A DNA stretch of 64,000 bases from Saturnia japonica. Lineage: Eukaryota; Arthropoda; Insecta; Lepidoptera; Saturniidae. Position numbers and translations under genes: made by a program. The notes below the pieces were generated by a model, which was not told the origin of the DNA, ran no database searches, and was given only the letters and a program-made list of their open reading frames with translations. Positions within the stretch are counted from its first letter, which is position 1, and every line of letters begins with the position of its first letter. This document shows, piece after piece, positions 9,187 to 22,123 of this stretch. The stretch lies in NCBI GenBank assembly GCA_033032175.1, contig CM065304.1:6138001-6202000 (forward strand). Direction: 5' to 3'.

Positions 9187-9702
9187 TATCTCCTAAGATA
9201 TTCATATAAATCAATTACTGTACAGGGCAATTCTGTTCAAAATTAAATACTTGTGATGAGTAACGTATTTATTTCGATAAGGATTAATACCATGTATATA
9301 CAAACACCTTCGCAAATAATTCATTAATTTAGAACAAGTTTTATTACACGTAAAGGTTATATTGAGTAAACCATAAAAGATAGCCATATGCGATCATGGA
9401 CTTTTTTTTAGAACTTTTTAAGAGAAATAATTCCATCACACACGATTGTTGCGTAACTTTAACCATTTGAACGCAATAGTAGCTCTCAAAAGAAGTAAAA
9501 TTTGCCCGTTTTCCCAATATTTTTCATTGATGCTCCTCTCCTATTAATCATAGCGTGATGTTATATGGCCTATAGCCTTCCCTGATAAACGGGTTATCTA
9601 ACACTGAAACAGTTTTCTATTCGAACCAGTAGTTCCTGAGATTAGCGTGTTCAACCAAACAAACAGACAAATTCTTCAGCTTTATAATATAAGTATAGGG
9701 TG
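9187..9702 (-). mobile_element. Helitron-like element, minus orientation, 3' end missing
   Basis: The sequence matches, in reverse, the interior of the copies at 27333-28053 and 29041-30644 (shared blocks around ATATCTTAGGAGATATCAC and AATTTATTCC). It ends with GAACACGCTAATCTC-like sequence and a TATAATATAAGTATAG terminus near 9690. About 200 bp of the Helitron 3' end, including CTAGT, is absent at the junction with the LINE. Confidence 0.6.
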
Positions 9703-9799
9703 TTAAACTCCAACACCGTTTGACCGTATTGAAAGTTTGTAGATTTAAGTATTTTTTCATGAAGATGGTTTTTTATGTTAAGCAAGTTCTATTGTTGAA

Positions 9800-10062
9800 A
9801 GGGTATTTATTATAGGGTAGGTCGTTGCGCGAATGACGTTGATGTCTGGATGCGATTCCCTCTCTTTACATCTACTGAAAATGATAATAATAATTGTATA
9901 CAATTTAATACTGTGAAAAACAATTAATAAGACGTTGGATAAACCCGACCGAGTTTCTTTCGAGTTCTTCTGGATAACTGGGATGTTTTTGCGAACCGCT
10001 GGTAGTGTATTAACATTCATAAGTGCCTTTTAGGGCTTAAATTGAATAAGATAATTTTGATT
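9800..10062 (+). repeat. Dispersed lepidopteran-type repeat, copy 1
   Basis: This is related to 20868-21118 in the same orientation. Shared blocks are GGGTaGGTCgtt, TTCCCTCTCT, cCCGAtCGAGTtTCTT, TGACCGGGATGTTTT-like text, CGAACCGgT and a TTTTGATT tail. The T/A-rich simple tail suggests a SINE-like or LINE 3'-end origin. Confidence 0.5.
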
Positions 10063-10084
10063 GATTGGTATCCTAGAACGCGAC

Positions 10085-10265
10085 AGGTGGCGCTGTAATG
10101 TATAGGGGGCGAGCCCATTGCCATTAATCGGGCACGAAACTAAATTCCGAGATGCTACTAAGAATTTCATAGGAAAAACCCAATAACACTTTGCTCGACC
10201 TGGGTTTCGAACCCAGGACCTAGCTCATAGCAGTTGCGCTTACGACCACTAGGCTAACGAGGCAG
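10085..10265 (-). mobile_element. tRNA-derived SINE (family 1)
   Basis: On the minus strand it starts with a tRNA-like head: an A box in TTAGCCTAGTGGTCG and a B box GGGTTCGAAACCC, about 30 bp apart. The body (CAATAACAC, GGGGGCGAGCC on the plus strand) is shared with 21885-22123, 38362-38600 and 46905-47107. Confidence 0.65.
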
Positions 10266-10326
10266 CGAACAAGTAAAATTAATGTCTTAAATTTGAGGTC
10301 AGATTTTTTATTGTTCATAGGTTTTT

Positions 10327-10556
10327 AACGTTGTGGCACCAATCTGATCTGATGTTAAGTGATGATGTGACACAAATGGTGGACACGCTAAGTCTAGTGG
10401 GGTAACTGGCTCTAAATTGCAGCCGGAACACACCTGTAGGTGCTTGGTGACAGATTCTCGACTTGAGCATGGTAGATAGCGTAGGCATTAGAAAAAGCCC
10501 TACCACCATGGTTTCATCACGATGTATCCTTCGCCGAAACCTCAAGCTACCAGTTT
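10327..10556. mobile_element. tRNA-derived SINE-like repeat (family 2)
   Basis: It shares TTAAGTGATGATGT, CTAAGTCTAGTGG, CATTAGAAAAAG and ATGGTTTCATCACGATGT blocks with 15664-15897, 24230-24385 and 51129-51395. Confidence 0.55.
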
Positions 10557-12889
10557 ATCTAATTTAAAACAATTTTTTCTTAAAGTTCCTTCCACATTCA
10601 AGGGTTTTACAGAATAGAACAGAATAACATGAAGGGGAAAAAGGGAATTTAATTCTAGGGACTAAGTTGGATCCCGAGAGCAACGAAGAATTCTTGAGTA
10701 GAAGAATCCTGAGTGGAGCGAGAGATACAAGGACCAAGGTTAAATTTTTATTCACGAGTTATGTACCTACTCTACTTTTTACCATTGACTGCGAGAAAAC
10801 TTCTTAGACGATGATTCAATAATTGGACGAGAATTATTGAGAGTAACTAAGTGATAAGGAGGTATGGTAAGGAACGCGACAGGCATACATATAGTGGTAG
10901 ATCCATTGCTGTTTAGGCCCAAAAATGTAATAATTCCGATTGTCAAAAAACGAATACCGAAAAACTTTAGTCATTGGAGCTGGCAACAAAGTCGGTCACG
11001 TTTATTAATTTATTTATAATAACTAAATAAACAATTGTTGTTTATTAGTAATGTGTTTAGGAAGTTTTCTGTGGAACCTAACACTAGTCCTTAAAATATA
11101 CTTATATTTGTCTTACTTACTAAGAATATAAATTTAGAACTATTCAAGATATTGATATGAAACTGAGAATTTGCTGCAATTAATAATTTTACTCACAAGT
11201 CACAACCCATAAACCGACTCAGAGTTAATCCGTTGCAATAAATAGACAGAGGAACAACAACAAAAGTCTTGTAATTGGATTTTGTATAATATATGATAGT
11301 TTATAGAAATGTAATCTAATTTACACTGAGAAATAGTTAGGTAACCGAGTAGAAACATAAAAATATATCAAAAGAAAAAAAAACAATCAACTAATTACGT
11401 AAGTATACAATATTTGGAAAATATTGTATAAAAATTCTAAAGGAATGCGTCATGAACTCATGGACGATGGCTCATATATCTGCTAGGTCATGTAAAATTT
11501 GTCTTCCAACACCTCAGCATCAACGAGGTTAGGAAATGAAGCGCGTGCGTAGAGTAATTTACATACCCAGCTTCAGCTAATGAGTCCTCATGTGCGAGTG
11601 ACAACTGGGCCATATATTAAACATCAAAATAGACAGGACAACCTGTTATACATTAGAGTCCGATAGTGTTACCTTAACGTTGCAAAACTGATAAACTACA
11701 TTAGTTCAAGCATAGATCGCATTAATATCAAATATTTTTTTGGATACAGTCACAAATTATTTTCTACATATTAAGTATAATTTACCAGTTTATTACCTAT
11801 ATTAAAATCTTTCGAATTTTGATCATTTTGTAAAGCGTATTAATACATAAATTTATATGTAAGAATCCTTTGTCTTCTTTTCTTCGTACTTAATAATACC
11901 AAATCCCCTAAACATTTAAAAACCATTTCAATCTCCCGTGGATATGCAGAATAGAAAGCTAAGATCTTCTGATTCTTTAATTCTCAGTATACCAAGTCAT
12001 CATACTAATTTCTGCGATTAATCTTTCGCCGTAACAGCAGTACGACTGTGGAATTCGCTTCCTATTAACATCCAATAAGCCAACTCTCGGGATTCCTTCT
12101 AGTATTCGCTACGTAGGTTTTACTTGGAACAATATAATATTAGCTAGATTTTTCTTCTTTTTTTACTAAATATTTTTATGCACATCTTGCATATATATAT
12201 ATCTTTCTCTTGCTCCCCTCGGAGACTGGTAAAGAATGATTTTTAGCATTAAGTCCTCCAATTATACCATTTTTGTGCAAGAAAAATATTTAATATTTTC
12301 AAATTAAGGAACATAATCTGAACGAAATTTTGTTCAAATTAGGATTCAAGATATCCTCAAGAAAAATGATTTGAATAAAATAAATTTATTTTTAATAAAA
12401 TAAAAAATAATAACAATCATATTACCTCTACAAAGCAATATATTACCTAAATAATTTTAGATTTAACGGTATTGTTCATACTGTACCTACATTTTTTATT
12501 ATTCAAAATTTTAACAACATGTCTGTGATTTTTCTGTTCTATGTCATTCCGAGGTAAGGGCGTAATATTAGGGCGGCTCACATTAATTTAACTAGAACGT
12601 CGCATCTCGTCGATCGCCACGTCGCGTCGCGTCGCACACGCTTTAATGACCGCGACCTAACTTCCTTTCAATTTTTTTTTATAAGGAATGAATGAAAGTG
12701 TATTACTCATATCGACATCATTATTATGGATCTTTATGAATCCACTTCTGAACTTGACTTTGGCCTTAATAATTAAAGATGTCAAGTAAAACTGGAAAGT
12801 AGAGTCGAATAAATTTATTTAGTAGCGAAGGTAGGTAGATAGATGTACGTATATGTTATGATAAATTATGGGTTCACCCGTATTTAATT
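10557..12889. other. AT-rich stretch with no recognised gene
   Basis: No convincing ORF, RNA gene or repeat family was seen. A short CpG-rich run with GTCGC repeats lies at about 12596-12655. Confidence 0.5.
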
Positions 12890-13066
12890 TGTTCTGTTGT
12901 TTTTTCACTTCCCATATTTGCATTCATCTTGCCAGATAACTTGACGTTCATGATTACTGTTACACTTCTTAGATTCGTAGCGTGAACTTATATAGCTTAT
13001 AACATACCTCAAAAATAATTTGACTAGTTTTAGAGATTAGCGCATTCAAACAAACGAACAAAAAAC
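12890..13066 (-). mobile_element. Helitron-like fragment
   Basis: It matches 39990-40238 and 54395-54626 (CTTGCCaGA, CTTAGATTCgTAGCGTGAA, AGAGATTAGCGCaTTCAAACAAAC). Confidence 0.45.
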
Positions 13067-13379
13067 TACCACTTGTCTTAATTAACACACGTCTGGTTAA
13101 TTACTTATCATCAAATCCATTAATAAAACTTTTTTTTTACCATACAATGTTTCAATTTTTATTGAAGGGTGTGAGTGCTAAATTTCAGGTCAATAAACAT
13201 GTTACGTGTTGATAATTAAATAAAAAAAATTTTTAGCAAACAAACTTGCATCCCCAATTTATTCACCCTTTACTGATGAATTGTGATAAATACTGATACA
13301 AGTATTTAATTATTTTTATTAAAGAGACGAAGTACACAATTTCAAGTCAAAAGACAATGTTATTTCACTCACCCTATAC

Positions 13380-13740
13380 AGACTTAAAATTCGTTCTTAG
13401 TGAGCGTCTACATCGCAAAAATAGTAAATAAGCAAAATTTCAAATCAATCCGACCTATAGTTTCGGAGATTCTGTGATGAGTGAGTGGGTTTTCGCTTGC
13501 TATGCTCGGTGTCTTATAAATAAAAAAAGAAAAACTCCTATCTAGGTAAACTTGGAATATAAAACATTATCTAAATGCAAAGTTTTATCGAAATCGTTAG
13601 AGCCGTTTCCGAGAAACCAATTACAACTAGTCGTCATCGAAAATTTATTGACATCCTTCATTCCATCACCGTTCCACTGTCTTGCCAGACTATTAACTTA
13701 AACCTTACTTAATATAATATAATAAGATATATGGATAATA
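13380..13740. repeat. Dispersed repeat with ATCGAAATCGTTAGAGCCG core
   Basis: The block AACATTATCTAAATGCAAAG, then ATCGAAATCGTTAGAGCCG and an AATATAATAAGATATAT end, recurs at 49800-49910 and in part at 18030-18110. Confidence 0.5.
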
Positions 13741-14395
13741 CGGGGGAACCCCCTTAAGGATGGATAGCACCAAGTATCAAAAAAATACGTCAAATTTAGA
13801 GAGGACTTACCATAATCCTACTAGGATTTAATTTGAGAGGATACGAAAAAAAAATTGCCGTTGTTCTCAGAAAAAATAAATACAAACGAACGTTCATAAA
13901 CTTAAAGGTCTGAGAAAAAAAAATTGTTTATATTAATTAACGTTAATAATATTTAACTAACTAATGATTTTCATAACCCTTCGATACGCACTATCAATTT
14001 CGTTGTCGCACTCTATATCAACGGAAACGGGCGATAAGATATCAGGGCTGGCATCGCGGCATTCTTTGTATGTTTACATTTTATTCAATAAAACATATAG
14101 TTAAAAATGTATACAATTGTGACTTTGGAGTTTAATGAGTATTAGATAGAGTTGTTACTACACTTACTACCGCCTGTAAATATTTTTTAAACAAATAAGA
14201 ATTAGAAAACGTTTAAAATAAATATATTTGCATGTATGTTTTTTATCTAAAAAGATGCTGTGGCTCAGTTGGTTTAAAATAAAAAGACGTATTCGAGTAC
14301 AATGATGTGTTAAACCTTCAAAAACTTGAACTTTTGCAGAGATAAGTTTTTGAACAAACGAATGTTTTTACCTTTGTACTTATTTTGCTTTTCCT

Positions 14396-14632
14396 TTTTT
14401 TACCGACTTCAAAAAAAGGAAGAAGTTCTCAGTTTGAATGTATGTTTTTTTTGGATGTTCAGCCACAACTTCTTTGTCTAGAGACCGATTTGGAGGATTC
14501 TTTTTTTGTTAGAAAGGGAATACTTCAATGGTGGTCCCATTTTCATTTCATTGATATTGGATGTTAGACTACGAAGTTACAGCAGGAAACTCTTGAACTT
14601 GGTTTTCTTTTTTGTTAAAAATGGTCTTGTAA
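14396..14632 (+). repeat. Dispersed 'GACTTCAAAAAA...GAAGTTGGTTTTC' repeat, copy 1
   Basis: It runs from TTTTTACCGACTTCAAAAAA to GGTTTTCTTTTTTGTTAAAA. Related copies are at 24455-24615, 37549-37822, 61940-62105, a short piece near 32706-32795 and a reversed copy at 54655-54860. Confidence 0.55.
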
Positions 14633-15663
14633 TTAATAGATAGTCCGAAGTTATAGTATCCATGGCAAAGGCAAATACTTACGTTTCTACGAGATACATT
14701 TTGTTAAAAGTTGCTTCAAATATTATCAGATACAGTCGCGAAACGTTGAAAATGACTAGTCAGGGTTGGCAATAAGTTATATATATTTTTTTGTTGTTCT
14801 CGGCAACAGGAAAATGTTCAGTGTAAATGTGAATAAAAAGTATGAGTGTTATAGTTATGACCTCCTTTCCCTATCCTTATCCCATCGGTATTTTGGACAA
14901 AACACAATAACTCGGTTGTATATGTTCATGTATCGCTCTTCCTTTTTACCTTATATTCTAGTCTTCTTCAGCACCGTTGTGATTCGAAACTCGATGTAAC
15001 GAAACAGCGACAACTAAAAAGAGACAAACACATACATCTACAATATTTAGCCTGCGAGAGAATGAGATAGAATACACGTTTCCTGTCTGTGTGTGTATGC
15101 GCCTGCATATTACGAAGCCTTGGGAAAAGGCGTCATGGCCAGGTGGTGTATTGTTCACGTGTATCATTTACGTGAATATATTTACGTTTTCTGAAGTTTT
15201 CATTTATACCACGTGTGAAATGCGCAAATGTTTTTTAACTAATTGGTTTTTTTTTTTGCCATGAGATTTTAGGTTTAGACAACACATGACTGCCGATCGA
15301 CGTTCGTTGTATCCGTCCTATATAGATACATTATTTTATATAACTTTATCCGTATGTTATTTTAATATTTACAATACATTAATTAGACCTTATCTATATT
15401 TCTATCAACGTTTGTTTGTTCTTTGAAATTTTATCGGAATTCTTGAAATGCATTGTTACCTAGTTAATTAAAGATTTTTTACTTATGAATATATCATATT
15501 TGTTTTGTTATTTATAACGTATTACGGAGTTTTAAAGGTGTTCGTATTTATGCAAGGTTCGAATGGCTTATTGTTACATGACTGGTCAAAATATAAGATA
15601 ACAAATCTTACTTAGACCAACAATGACTGATCAATTTTTTTTTATCGTTAAAGATTTAGCTTT
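14633..15663. other. AT-rich stretch with no recognised gene
   Basis: Only short random-looking ORFs occur here. I see no repeat family or RNA gene. Confidence 0.45.
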
Positions 15664-15897
15664 TATAACCACAATCTCACCAGATCTTAAGTGACGATGT
15701 AGCCGAAGATGGTAGCTTGAGAAGCCTAGTGGAAGACTGACTCTCAAGTGCAGCTGCCAGGCGGGCATTAGAAAAAGTCCTACCACCATGCTATGGTTTC
15801 ATCGCGATGTTTTTCTTCACCGAAATCTCAGGCTCATTGCAGGGATTCGAACTCTCGTCGATTGTCTCGCAGTCCGTACACGCTAACAATTGAGACA
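15664..15897 (-). mobile_element. tRNA-derived SINE (family 2) with intact head
   Basis: On the minus strand the tRNA-like head shows an A-box-like TTAGCGTGTACGG and a B box GAGTTCGAATCCC. The body is shared with 10327-10556 and 51129-51395. Confidence 0.6.
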
Positions 15898-16217
15898 TTA
15901 TTGCTTCATTATTAATTGATATTTATTTAATGAAGAAATCGAAACTTTTTTGCACGGCTTTGTGTCTGACGGTATACACTGCACAATGGCAAAATAACGG
16001 TGATCATCGCGAGATCGGCAATTCGTCGACAGTTGCCGCAGTCATGCCGGCTTACAAGCCTTTTTGCAGGTGTGTACCCAAACACCTATATACAATACCT
16101 GTATAGGTATCTCGAAACCCGACAAACGGAAAGAGTAACTCATTGACGGGATTTTTACCATGGTGGTCGCCACTCAGTCGGATACATATTACCATTCCCA
16201 CTTGATTATTCAATATT

Positions 16218-16725
16218 GTTATATAAGGTCTAAATCTTTAATCAGTTTCTATATATATTTATCTTAATACCTCGTATATAATATGTACTTTTATTTACCT
16301 ATTAGGTATTTATTATATTATTCCCTTGAATAGACTCAATTCATATTTTAAAATTCAAATTTGTTTACTCAATCATAGAACCATAGGTTTTTTTTAATCA
16401 TATAAAATCTTGTTAAAAAACATAGATTTTCCTAATTGCGCATGTCCTAAAACTATCATAGTATTTGACATGTTTGTAAATCCTAAAATGTAAACGTACA
16501 ATGTATTGTAATTAAATATGATAAAAATTATATAAAACGTTCTATATTAAACTAAAAGGATCGCAGAACAACGATATAAAAACCTAACTTGATGTCCTGG
16601 AAATAAAATAGTGAATTTCTATTCAAGGGAATAATACAATAAATCCAAGGTAAATAAAAGTACAGAAGTAGATACGAGGTATTATGATAAATATATATAG
16701 AACTGTTTACTTAAACCTATATAAC
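16218..16725. mobile_element. Fold-back element with about 110-bp inverted arms
   Basis: The left arm (16218-16333) and the reverse complement of the right arm (16619-16725) share GTTATATA, CTATATATATTTATC, AATACCTCGTAT, GTACTTTTATTTACC and TTATTCCCTTGAATAG. The spacer is about 285 bp and non-coding, so this resembles a non-autonomous DNA transposon or fold-back MITE. Confidence 0.6.
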
Positions 16726-17316
16726 ATAATACCTACTCGTGTTGAATTCGGAACTTGACACGCCTAAACGTACCGGTGTATGGTGGTCGCGATCCATTGA
16801 GACACAATTGAAGCGTTCTCCATACACAAATTTTTTTCTGATCCCATCAATGGTTTAAAGTAGGTAGTAGTAGTAGTTAATATATTATAAAAAGTTAAGA
16901 ACAAAAAGAAACTTTAATTATTAGGGGAATTAATCTACTTAGCGGCCGTCCAATGATCGAAATTCAACCAGCGACTTTTTGATCATACACTATTTTCTTA
17001 TTGACATTTGCAGTATTATTGACAATGTCAATATTTTGGGGGGTCTAAGTTCAATGGCACTGGTCAGTTTATGATTCGCAGTATTAATTAAATTTATTTA
17101 ATATATTAATAATAGATATTATAGATAAATTTTAGCTTTCTGCACCCTTTCTCCATATAAAAAACTATAATCATGCCAAATCTCACAGTCTTCAGTGCAC
17201 ACAATACGCTTAAAAAGGGGTAGAAAGCTTTTGCTTCACGTATTAATACCTATATACAAATAACTATTAAGAGAGCAATTCATATATGTATATTTACTAA
17301 TATTATACAGTTCTAG
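16726..17316. other. AT-rich stretch with no recognised gene
   Basis: No supported gene. A GTATGGTGGTCGCGATCC motif near 16777 is also seen near 46690 and, more diverged, near 46815 and 16160. Confidence 0.35.
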
Positions 17317-17395
17317 AGATTGTTTGTTTGTTTGTTTGTTTGTTTGAACGCGCTAATCTTTTGAAACTACGAGTCAGATTAAAAAATAAATTTTT
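17317..17395 (+). mobile_element. Helitron-like 5' fragment
   Basis: A (TTTG)n run is followed by GAACGCGCTAATCT, the sequence just inside the 5' end of the longer Helitron-like copies. Confidence 0.4.
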
Positions 17396-20300
17396 TGTGT
17401 TTTATACATGAAGAATAGAAGGTAAGGAAAATTATCTTGTATGAGAGGATAAGTTGGAAAAGTGTCCAGCTGTAAGTATTGTATAATTCAAAAACCCACC
17501 CAGATGGCTCTAGCGTATCAAAAGAGAATGATGATACTTTTTCGTGATTTTTATCAATTTTACTGTTGTAAAATATTAAAAAAAAAATGACCAACAATAT
17601 TAAAACTTAAAAGGTGTCCAAGTAGGCGAAAAAGAAACAAAAATAACTTTAAAAGCTATCTTTAAGATTTACGCATTTGCTACCGCAGCGCCAGCCTAAT
17701 AGACTCTTTTCGACGGACACTTTTTCATGTATAGAGATGATACCCCTTATCTCTATTCGCCATTAGACTATTTATTAAAACTGGTTAGGTATAAACTATA
17801 TCCCATCATTCTAGAAATCTAAATTGTAATTGGTTACTTTTGTGGTATTCTTTGTTTAAATTAGTAGGTACCTATGTAGCTACTTACATTTTTTGCTTAT
17901 GTAATAATTGAAATTATATGTACTTATATGGATTATATGTACGTACTTTATAAATATTGTCTTATATTATACTTAATATTTAGGCGACTAAGCTGCACTT
18001 GGTGTCTTACAAAAAAAAACACCTTTCTAACTAAATCTAAAACAGTATCTAAATACTAAATTTAATCCAAATCGTTAGAGCCGTTTCAGTGAAGCTAATT
18101 ACATTTTAAAAACTGCATACTTTATTCCTAATAGGTACTAGATAACTAGATAATCAAATTAAATACATAGATGTAGAGATTTTACATTATGCAGGATTAG
18201 GCGTAACAAGTAGCGCCCTCTTGTAGCGATGTATCTATAGAATATTTGAATTATTAACGCATTCTTAAGAATATCCTAATGCTTGGGTATGTCTTTTTGA
18301 TAATGGTAGACATTTTAATTATTTTTCTAGTTTTAAACAATTTAATTAAAACTAATTAGTTTACAATAAAAATAAATCATTATAATATATTGTAATAATA
18401 CAATTCGTTATTTACCTGATAGCGGCTTAAAATTATTGTTACGAATAGGTATAAAGTTACATCCACTGAAAACATTAAATATACTGACTGGGCTGATTTT
18501 TGAGATGGAGCAGTAAGAAGGGTAGGTACCTAAACCGTTGTAGCTACATGAAAACTTTCTGAGGAGGCTGTCCTTAACTTTTTGAGACACTTTGAGCGGC
18601 ATTTACAAATTTTTTTCAGCAAAAAATTGGCAATTTACACAAAAACTTTTGCGACGCATGCTAATCGATTCTGTTTCTTACAAGCATTATTAATTAAACT
18701 CTATGGAATCCACTGAGGTTAAAGTACCTACTAAAAATGTTAGAAATCACAAAAAAACTTTTTACATATATTTGGTAGGAAATCATCGTTGCTTCGATAA
18801 CCTTTTGCAAGAAAAGAGACTCCAACTTATGTTTGTCCTATATTGCTAACTTCCTATGAGTAAAAGAATAGATTTTTGGACCAATAGTTACAGAGTAACC
18901 TTACAGACAAACTCACAAACTTTAGATATGTACCGGTTTATGATAATACTAGCTGCATATTTTTTGCCCATTTCAGTAGTCAATAACTCAACCAACGCCA
19001 CCTATCGAGTTCAGGGGTAGCATAAAAATTTTTTCCATGAAAACATTTAGATCTATCTACCAACACTCATGGCGATATATCAAACTGGGTTGGAAGTTTA
19101 TAAATCTTTTTTTCTATATATAGGTAACTACCTATTATAGATATATTTATCCGATAAATCCACGAGTCGATTATAAAGCCTTTTGGATAATGTGAAAATA
19201 TTCATCAACCCATCCGTTGTTTTTGGAGTAAGTAGGTACGGTACCTAAGCGACGTAAGCTTAACTTGACATGAAATCGATGTAATACCGCAGATCGTATG
19301 CTAACTAACACTTTATAGAACAACTAAAATTCCATACTCAACAAATTTCGTAAAGTCTATGAGAATAAAGCTCAAAGTAAGGAATCACGCGTGACATGTT
19401 CATTGAAAAATCTCATTGCATCTACTCGAGAAATCGCATTACAACGTAGTCCTTCTCTTTTCCACTGTTCATATAGAGATATATAAAACGAGACAGGTAT
19501 ATTTCTCTATCTGTCGTTTAAAGTGTAAATCGATAAATAGGAAGCAGCGATTCGTTCATTTCGGCGCGTGGGCGTGGCCTTCAATTATCCACGAAACTCT
19601 ACAGAGCCGCGTTTCAACAGTTGAATTCGTATTCTAAACTGTTTGACATCGTATTTTGCCGCGCGACGTTGCCAGTTCTCTGGAGCGAAGAGGTAAAATT
19701 GCGATATATTTTTGTTAATTTTTATGTTGGTATGATTGTTATAACTTAAGTTAAAAGTAAGTTTGAATTTTTTTATATAAATAAATTATAGGTAGTAGGT
19801 ACGGAGGCCCCTTAATACAAGTTAAGGAATTCGGTGATAAATTATTACTTCATAGTGAAATATATAAACAATTATTCAATAAAAATATAATATTGCTTAA
19901 CAGTGTTACTTACTTTAAATACTTACAAACTTAAGTTTACGGAGAGTTCTAGGAGTTAATAAAGTTATATGGAAATAACTGGAATATAAAGGAGGTCAGT
20001 TTTAGATATTTTCACTGAATCATGTTTATAAATTAGAATAAAATATACACCTATATGTGAGGTGTAATACCTATAAAGAGACGTTTAATTAACGATAATT
20101 AAAAAAATCATAAACATAGAAAATACTACATGACAATTATATGATGATATACGTGACGGTTTTAAGCATTTAACTTACTTAGTACCTACTAATTTTAAAA
20201 CATCCTTTAACTTAACTATTCTGAATTGTGATTTCATGCCACCAAATCTTTTATAACAAGAGCAGATGATAAGTGTATGTTTATTAGGGGGCCTTTTTAA

Positions 20301-20867
20301 CAGACTTTTTTTTAACGTTCTATCGAAAATTTAGTTTTAATTGTTATTTAACCTACTTATTCTATTTTGATCAACAGTGCATTGTTTCATCGAATGAGTA
20401 GGTGTTTACCTACAAATATTTAACGATATTTTGAAATGTACGAGAAATTTCAAAGTTAAATTGATGAAACGATTGGAACGATAACCACGACCAATAAGAT
20501 CGTAAAGCTAGTATCGTAAATGTTTGCGTTTATTTATTGAGTACCTATGATATTTTAAAACAAGACAGTTTTTAATTTTTTTAAAAGTACTTCAATCGTT
20601 TTGATGAGTTCCCTGGTATATCTTCGAAGTTGAAGACCCAATGCTAATGAAAGTAAAATTCCACCAACTTTGGGTAAATTATCGCCTTTCCAACGAAAAA
20701 AAAAATCATAATCAAAATCCAAAGTGTTTTAGTCTAAGTAAGACCAATAAAAGATTTTTTAGGTATTTAATAGTTTTAGGTTCTATAATAAGATTCTTAA
20801 GTAAATTACTGATTTACCAGATAATTAATTCAAGGTACATGTCAAGCAGAATTTACTGTCAAAAGGT
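17396..20867. other. Gene-free AT-rich stretch
   Basis: Repeat remnants are visible (for example 18030-18110) but no supported gene. A CpG-richer patch lies at about 19545-19700. Confidence 0.45.
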
Positions 20868-21118
20868 TACTATAGGGTGGATCATTATGTGAATGATAGT
20901 GATGTTTGAAAGTGACTTCCCTCTCTGTGGATCCATTAAATTATTAATTTGGTTATTAATTGTAAATATTGTTTATACTTACATCTAAGAAAAAGATGAT
21001 CCCGATCGAGTATCTTGCCGGCTCTTCTCGATGACCGGGATGTTTTCCGAACCGGTTCATAAGTAACTTTATGGGGCTTAAATGAAATATAATAATTATA
21101 AATAAATAAATTTTGATC
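20868..21118 (+). repeat. Dispersed lepidopteran-type repeat, copy 2
   Basis: This is the same family and orientation as 9800-10062, with cleaner CCCGATCGAGTATCTTGCCG and GACCGGGATGTTTTCCGAAC blocks. Confidence 0.5.
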
Positions 21119-21239
21119 TTAAATGGAAAAGGAAATTACCAAGAGAATTAACTGAATGAAATTCTCATACTTTAAGGAATAGTTCCTTCTATGATATGAA
21201 TATGTAAATTAACATTAATTATCCAACTGCGAATAAGGA

Positions 21240-21375
21240 GGGTTAGGTATATTTTTCGAGCGAGTATGTTTATTTCTTTGTCACGCTCTACAGCCTAAAC
21301 GGCTTGATGAATCTTAGCATATCTACGTTGTTTCGTTAGATTCGTCTTAATTGTAGGAATGACATCTATACATAA
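21240..21375. repeat. Dispersed repeat with CTAAACGGCTTGATG core
   Basis: It is related to 40310-40445 and 59040-59150 (TTTATTTCTTTG-CACGCTcTacAGCCTAAACGGCTTGATG). The left border of the 3.1-kb duplication falls inside the 40.3-kb copy. Confidence 0.5.
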
Positions 21376-21884
21376 TATAAAATGAAGATACTTCCCGCTC
21401 TCTGTCCCTATGTACGCTTAGATCTTTTAAACTTTCAACAGATTTTAATGCGGGTTCAAAAAAATGATTTTCGGGCACTTACGTGGCTTACTCTAGTTAA
21501 ACTTTATGAGATACATCAAAATAATGTTCTAAAGAATTGTAGTTTTTCAAAAAGCCTAGAGAAGAGTCGTCCGCGATGGCGTATGTTTATCTCCTAACGT
21601 TGACTCAAAGTAGCCATTTTTATCTTCAACATAATAATTTAAAATATTACGTTATTTGCGAAGATATTTTCTATAATTCAGTATTGATCTTTATCTAGAT
21701 AAGTTCGTTAGTTAACTTGGGCATTTAATGTAGAGTGAGTCCTTTACAGTTTTCCATTTAAAAGAATATCGTAGAATGTATAAAGAATTCAAAATCATCC
21801 ATAACCAAAGAAATCCTGCCTAGAAAAACTTATGATAAATTGCGTGACGTGAGCTAAGCACGGTATTCGTAACTATGAGGTTAC

Positions 21885-22123
21885 GTAACATACTATCACG
21901 CCTGTAATCCCGAAGAGTTGGGCAGAGGTGGTGACAGTTCATCTGGTATGTTTTAGGTTTAATGTAATAGGGGGCGAGCCTATTGCTATTAATTGTGCAC
22001 AAAGCCAAACTCTAAGCTGTTACTGAGAATTTCATAGAAAAACCCAATAACACTGCTCGATCTGAGAATCGAACCTAGGACCTCGAGAATAGTAGTCGCG
22101 TTTAGGACCACTAGGCTAGAGGC
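21885..22123 (-). mobile_element. tRNA-derived SINE (family 1)
   Basis: The body includes CACGCCTGTAATCCCGAAG and AGGGGGCGAGCC. The tRNA-like head on the minus strand is at about 22060-22123, with B-box remnant GGTTCGATTCTC. Confidence 0.6.

Noticed and set aside
10202..10264. tRNA-like A and B boxes (also near 15880, 22080 and 62945)
   Set aside because: The heads lack a proper cloverleaf and are joined to shared repeat bodies, so they are SINE heads and not tRNA genes.
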